The translations under genes were made by a program, and so were the position numbers. From Chanos chanos (taxonomy: Eukaryota; Chordata; Actinopteri; Gonorynchiformes; Chanidae): a stretch of DNA of 64,000 nt. Positions 58,851-64,000 of this stretch are shown one piece after another (positions within the stretch are counted from its first letter, which is position 1; every line of letters begins with the position of its first letter). The notes under the pieces are model-generated. The model did no database searches. It worked only from the letters and a program-made list of their open reading frames with translations, and was not told the DNA's origin. The stretch spans positions 50,552,636 through 50,616,635 of the forward strand of contig NC_044496.1 in assembly GCF_902362185.1 (NCBI RefSeq), given 5' to 3'.

Positions 58851-61291
58851 TTGAAAACCGTTTCAAATGCGGATCATGAAATAGTTTTTAACATGAGCCT
58901 ATATTTTGCTGTTACGTTACTGTGAACTTTTGCCTGAAAACAGTCTTGCAGGCATTAGCTCTTTGCAAAACGCTTCAGTTTTCGGTTTTCTTTTTGTTTT
59001 TGACAACAGGCTCATGGTCATGGTTTCACATTTTTGACATTCTTTTGTTCATTTGCATCTACATTTACAATTGTTCATTGGCAGACGCTTTTGTGCAAAG
59101 TGACCTGATAAAAGACAATTAAGAGAGTAGGCTTAAATCAACACGTCTCAACCCATGTCAGCATAGTCTTTTGTGTTTTAACGATGCAGTTAAGCTTGGC
59201 CGTCATTCCAAATTTGTACATTTATTATTTCCTTTATGTCCACTGTACAATTATGAGAAATTGAGAGTAAGAAACACTCATCTTGCTACTGTACTTAAGA
59301 CTACTCTAAGACTAGGCTGAAATATCTGTTCACAAAGCTGTAATTTAAGACTCTGGCTTGTATATTATTATACTGGTTGCTCTCAGGAAATGCTATTTCT
59401 GGCAACACTGCCAAACGAATACTTGGCATGCGCAGTCTAATTTTAGCTCTAGAGACTCTGTATCTCAAGATGCCATCTGGCTTTGCAATTCTGCAACTGC
59501 AGCCGCAAACTATATTCCTGATTGTGTCAGGAACTGAGGTACACTTGTCTCTTCTGCCATTCAAGTCTGTTACTACGCCAGAGGCTTAAAATGTTTCTGT
59601 TTTCAACAAGTGTGGTGTTACAATAGCTTCTGATATGCCGATTGTAATACCTACTGGGATGCTTGATGTTGAGATATTTTTGAGCAGAAGTCTACATTTG
59701 ACCTGTTTGATACCTTGAGTTTTTACCTCAATAAAAATGTTATAGGTTTCAAGCTTTGACAAACTCGTCAAGTTTTTTTTTTCCTGTCTCCTTGTTTCTG
59801 CATGAAAGACCTGGCTGTCATGGTCACATTTGCTTATTGTACTGATGTTTATCAGTTGTAGCCAGAGTTCCTGCTTCCCTGCCAAGGTACATTTAAAACA
59901 AATCCATATCATCTGTTGTAGACAGGAAATAGGCGCCTTAATTATCATACCACGAACGTAAGGTTAAGGATGATCTACTACATTTGTACTTAGGCATTGG
60001 CACTTGATTCTTTTTCTCCATTTTTAATTTAACTAACCCCAGTAGCCTCATTGAGCACAATTGCTCAATTTCCCTACTGCTGAGCCAGGGTATTAGGGCA
60101 GAGGGGTAAGGGTAGCATATTGTGACATCCCTAGACTAACTTGAGATGAAATGCCAGTTCTAGGGTCCGTAATGCTAGGAAGAAAAGCGACATCACAAAA
60201 CGAAACCTATCAAGCATTCCTGGTACCACACCTAAGGGCCTGGCTCACTTAGCCATTATTTACTCTTACGAAATGGATGCAGTTTGAAAGGCCACGTTCA
60301 TTTTGTTCTTTATGAAAGATATGACACACAAGCTCAAGAAATGTAAAGGATCAGGGTGTGAACAAACTTTTTGTCTATTTCTAAACTACAATGGGATGCT
60401 TTCTCTCAGTGTTGCAAACTTTTGGACTGGCACATAAGAGAGTTTTTATTGGATTACTTTGCTGCAAATTCACTCAAGTAGGCTGTAGGGCTTTGTTAAC
60501 TGGACATCACACCATATTGCATTCAAATATATCTCCATTGTTATGTGTATTGGCAATAAACTGCATTAGCTAGATTCCTCAAAGTCACAAGAAACATCTT
60601 GATGGTACACACAAACAGTGCATGTTGAAAAAATTATTAGTCTTCACAGCAGATAAAAGCAAAATGTTTTATCAGTCAAGGTTTATTTAAGATTAAAAAC
60701 AGCAAATATGTCAGTATATAAACAGTTGACAGAATAAACATGACAATAATCATTTGGTTGATTATTTTTAATATAATATTTAAACACACACCTGAGTCAT
60801 CATAAATCATATAAAGTTTATTACTTAAAGGGACTGTTTTCTTCACAAACTCCACCATGCACTGATCACTCAAAGGATTCAGATGGTAAGAGGAGGGTTT
60901 GACTTGATATTTCACTACTTCCCTCTCATGCTTCCTTGAATTATAACATCATCAAATTGTGCTAACATTTTCCCTCTATTATCATGTGTATACAAACAAG
61001 ATTAATAGTTTTAATCAGTCATATCTAATTTGGCAAAACCAGTTCAAACTTGTTACCAAACAGTAGCTTATTATCTGATGATCAGTGAGACCAGCTCAAT
61101 TAAAACCATACATACAAATGGCATTAAAAGGATCTAAAAAGATCATTGTTCAAAAAAGGTCATTAGAGGGCAAAATACAAAACTATCTGCTTAGACGGGT
61201 TTATTCAGTGCCTGCAAGTTTAATTTGATTTCTATTATCACATATTCAAGATCACACGCTGTTGCTTTTTTTCTATAAGTAAAATGCATAG
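58851..61291. other. Noncoding part of unit 2 downstream of plaat copy 2
   Basis: No exon recognised. It shares modules with 48.4-52.6 kb (see the unit entries). The plaat copy 2 polyadenylation signal is at 61200-61205 on the minus strand. Confidence 0.5.
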
Positions 61292-61510
61292 TGTAACATG
61301 GAGACGTCCGAAGGCCTGCTGGTGACCGTGTGTGCTTTGGGCAGACTCAGATTGAGCTTGGAGTTCACTGTGTCTCTTTCTTCTCTTTCTTCCCTGAACC
61401 AAAAAGAGCTGCTGCCAAAGCAACAGCCCCCACCCCGATCAGACCTGCCACAGCCACACCGAGACCAACCTCCGCCGCTTTACGCACCTAGAGTCCAACG
61501 AAACAAGAAG
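61292..61510. repeat. 219-bp tract identical to 53419-53637
   Basis: Partner of the identical tract in plaat copy 1. Confidence 0.9.
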
Positions 61511-63238
61511 GATGAAGCTTTGGATGAATTCCTTTGGAAAAAAATCAATGAGTTCTGTCATTTTTTGTTCTTTGAATCTGAAGTGTTCGCTCATGTTCTT
61601 TTCTTTTGTTGAGGCTGACTTATAAGTGTATGTTTGTAATAGTTGCATCAGACATTTGGAAATCCATGAAGATCTCATGACAAATCAATTTTACTATCTC
61701 AACATTAGCTTTCTTATCAAATCGATGGTATAGCTTTTATTGTATTATTGAACTGGATTAGAGCTAGAAGCCACCACTAATTTAAATTGCAGCAATGTCA
61801 ACAAGCAGTATCACCCACTATCACATTAACAATATTGACAAAGCTACAGTAATCGGTACCTGGCGCGATTCTGCAGTCCCATATCGCAGCTCAGTGACAA
61901 AGTGCTCACAGTTGCCTCTGAAGACACAATAGGGCAGCTCCTGACCAACCAGTCTCTGGGCCTCCCGCAGAATCACCTTAATGGGCCGTGGTTCATATTT
62001 CTTGTCAAGCAAGTTGTTAATGACATACTTGTCCGTTCCCACTACCTCCCAAAGCTCCTCTTTCTTCACAATGGCTTTGTCACTGAGCACTGACATTAAA
62101 GCTGTACCAGCTGCACCAGCCATCTCAGCTACAGAAAAGGGAGAATTATAGAGGGAGAGACATTTAATTCTTTTCTTCAGGACGCAGGGGTTATGTTCAT
62201 AGCAATGGAAATAACTAAGATAACACTTCTTGTTTTACACGGGGTATGGATAGAGAAAACTCATAAATTGCTTGATATAAATGTTCGTTTGTTTACTAAT
62301 CACTGCTGTACAAAATAATAATAATAATAATAATAATAATATTTATTTAGAGCCCAATATCACTATTTATAGTCTCAAAGGGCTTTACATGTCTATAACA
62401 AAGTCAAATCAAAATTATATCATGCATAAGTTCGAGAAAATAGATAAGTCTTTAGTTTTGTTTTAAAGGTATTGAGAGTTTGCTTCTCTAACTTCTTTAG
62501 GTAAACCATTCCAAAGGAAGGGAGAGCGGTAGGAAAAGGCTCGGTTGCCAGCGGACTTCTTTTTAACTCTTGGAATGACTAATAATCCAGAATCTTGAGA
62601 GCGCAGGGTGCGAGGTGGGTTAAAATAAATTAAAATAGATTAAAAGGTGTGAACATTTAAGAGCTGTCATAATAAAACTCACAAGGAGGTGCCAAATGAA
62701 TAACATAGCCGTCTCCGACGTAAATGGCCCAATGCTGGTAAGATCCACGAAAAATTTCTATCAAATCTCCGGGTTCTGGCTTCTCATCATACTGTAAATC
62801 AGCATTGGAAAGACAAAACGAGATACTCTGTTACTGTCTCAGTGAAAGTTTGACCTACAGAAAAACATTTTTAACTTGCCTTGCACTTTTAATCTTTCAT
62901 CCGTCCAACAATTACACACGATAATAAAATGTGGGGTTGTGAGGCCTCACTGGGACGTGATGGTAGCCTACGCAAAACTGACAGACAGCGTTCACTAAGG
63001 AAACAATTTTACTGAGCAACTGCATCTGTTTGAAAACATATCTTGTGTAGAACACGGACGACGAAACACCCGAATTAAGACATGAGACAACTTTACGAAA
63101 TTTCAACATTACTTTGAAACAATTCAATAATGCCACCGAAGTCAAATTACACTAAAAGAATAAAATGCCGATTTTTACATCAAAAAAAGCTTTTAAAAGT
63201 AATGCGAATATAGCGTACTTACCAAAGTTGGTGCCATG
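61365..63238 (-). CDS. plaat3-like: PLAAT-family phospholipase A/acyltransferase, tandem copy 2
   Basis: Coding exons in transcript order: 63224-63238, 62683-62791, 61860-62128, 61365-61487; total 516 nt, 171 aa. Same exon layout as copy 1, including the 15-nt first coding exon and the tail helix. Catalytic His25 and His37 ([15 protein letters not shown]) and Cys115 (RGNCEHF) are intact, so the enzyme should be active. The two extra residues relative to copy 1 come from a 6-bp indel (MAGAAGT versus MASGT). In the third coding exon I count about 19 substitutions against copy 1 in 263 bp, while the last exon is identical. A noncoding first exon probably ends at 63728. The minus-strand promoter keeps TCAGCTGAC and TGAAATG-like words near 63812. 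The 62.3-62.65 kb intron carries an inserted repeat absent from copy 1. Confidence 0.93.
62317..62650. mobile_element. Interspersed repeat with (AAT)n end, inserted in plaat copy 2 intron
   Basis: It begins with about nine AAT units, then TTTATTTAGAGCCCAATATC, AAAGGGCTTTACATG, AAACCATTCCAAAGG and AGAAAAGGCTCGGTTGCC-like text typical of a common teleost repeat. Copy 1 has the uninterrupted sequence at about 54452-54470 (CTGTACAAAAGC then GAACATTTAAGAG). Family not named with confidence. Confidence 0.65.
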
Positions 63239-64000
63239 GATCTTTCCCTTGTTACGGCTCAGGTGGTGACTTCCACTTTAATTGCTTGGTTGTTAATCAA
63301 ATCAGGTGCTGGTGATAGCAGACACTTTTTTTACGTTTAAGACAAGGAATCACCATTAAACTGCCGTCCCCTTATTTTTCCAAACTGGCCTCGATTTAAG
63401 GATAAACATTTGAAGATCTAAGCAATCTAAACGATGTAAACAATATAAAGACTCACAAGCATATAGCCATGCCTTTATGTGATATCTGTTACCTGAAGTA
63501 ACAAATCGACTAAACAGTAACTTTCATTTGATACGAAGGCTATGTACGGTTCTTTTTTACGTTAGCTTGCTTCGAAAACCGATTCACTCATCGTTTGATC
63601 TAAAAACACGGCTGCGTTTATGTTGAAGGCAACCGTTAGACACGAAATAGTAGACTACAGACCCTCATCGACTGGACGAATAATGATGTAAAAATATTAA
63701 TCTTAGATCGTGTTACTCATTACTTACATGCAGAAATTGGCACTGTCGATTGTGGTGGCTTGAACTTTGTGTGCTGCTGTCACAGGGATTCCAGCTACAT
63801 CAGACGGCACAAATCAGCTGACGCGAAATGGGTGTTGTCCAATCAGTAGCCTGCACAGCATGTCTCAGACTGTTTATCCTGTAATCTCGGTAGTGCATTT
63901 GTTCAGAAACTGTAGATATAGGTTAGAAACATAATACAAACAACAGAAAACGACCTTGAATGGGTTTTATCCGATGATACACATCATGCATTGCTCATCT
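63239..64000. other. Upstream region of plaat copy 2
   Basis: Contains the 5' intron, a probable noncoding exon ending at 63728 (minus strand) and promoter. No further gene is seen before the window edge. Confidence 0.5.

Larger units (their letters stand above)
57585..63850. repeat. Tandem duplication unit 2 (contains plaat copy 2)
   Basis: Counterpart of unit 1 in the same order and orientation. It is longer because of a LINE fragment (58431-58850), an inserted repeat in a plaat intron (62317-62650) and other indels. Confidence 0.8.

Noticed and set aside
61298-61612. An open frame on the plus strand whose first 71 residues are identical at 53425 and 61298
   Set aside because: It lies exactly antisense to the last plaat exon, and its identity follows from the 219-bp identical DNA tract. 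It has no domain.

Overview
The window is genomic DNA from a bony fish, almost certainly a teleost. Its genes are split into many short exons with GT-AG introns, its repeats are of teleost type, and every gene recognised is a vertebrate orthologue. The species cannot be named from the sequence. All gene models were assembled by hand from translated exons and splice signals; exon phases add up in every complete gene.

Left block (1-28.1 kb). tbc1d2 (minus strand, 3' part cut off by the left edge) lies head-to-head with elp1 (plus, complete, 36 coding exons, 1322 codons before the stop). Tail-to-tail with elp1 is an intronless actin-like gene, actl7a (minus), which carries one frame disruption. 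Next is smu1 (minus, complete, 12 exons, 513 codons). Human counterparts of all four are on chromosome 9, and ELP1 and ACTL7A are neighbours there too.

Middle block (29.8-36.2 kb). This stretch has no credible protein gene. It ends in an unmistakable MALAT1 3' end: two U-rich motifs and an A-rich tract that form the stabilising triple helix, followed directly by the 58-nt tRNA-like mascRNA. I therefore call 29.8-36.15 kb the nuclear lncRNA malat1. Its body contains a recurring, apparently undescribed module: a G-run, a short gap, a polypyrimidine tract and CAG, resembling a string of decoy 3' splice sites. It also has purine-rich GAAGA clusters and a cluster of a GCAACTGTGC-like motif.

Right block (39.3-64 kb). 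scyl1 (plus, 18 coding exons, complete) follows malat1, as in human 11q13. Beyond it are two tandem copies of a PLAAT (HRASLS-type) phospholipase/acyltransferase gene (minus, 4 coding exons each). They sit in a roughly 6 kb tandem duplication filled with decayed repeats, a LINE fragment and a tRNA-related SINE. A 219-bp tract over the last exon is identical in the two copies although the rest has diverged, which points to gene conversion.

The genes do not form a pathway. Themes are tRNA wobble modification (elp1), splicing and nuclear speckles (smu1, malat1), membrane traffic (tbc1d2, scyl1) and lipid remodelling (plaat). No virus-derived element was recognised.
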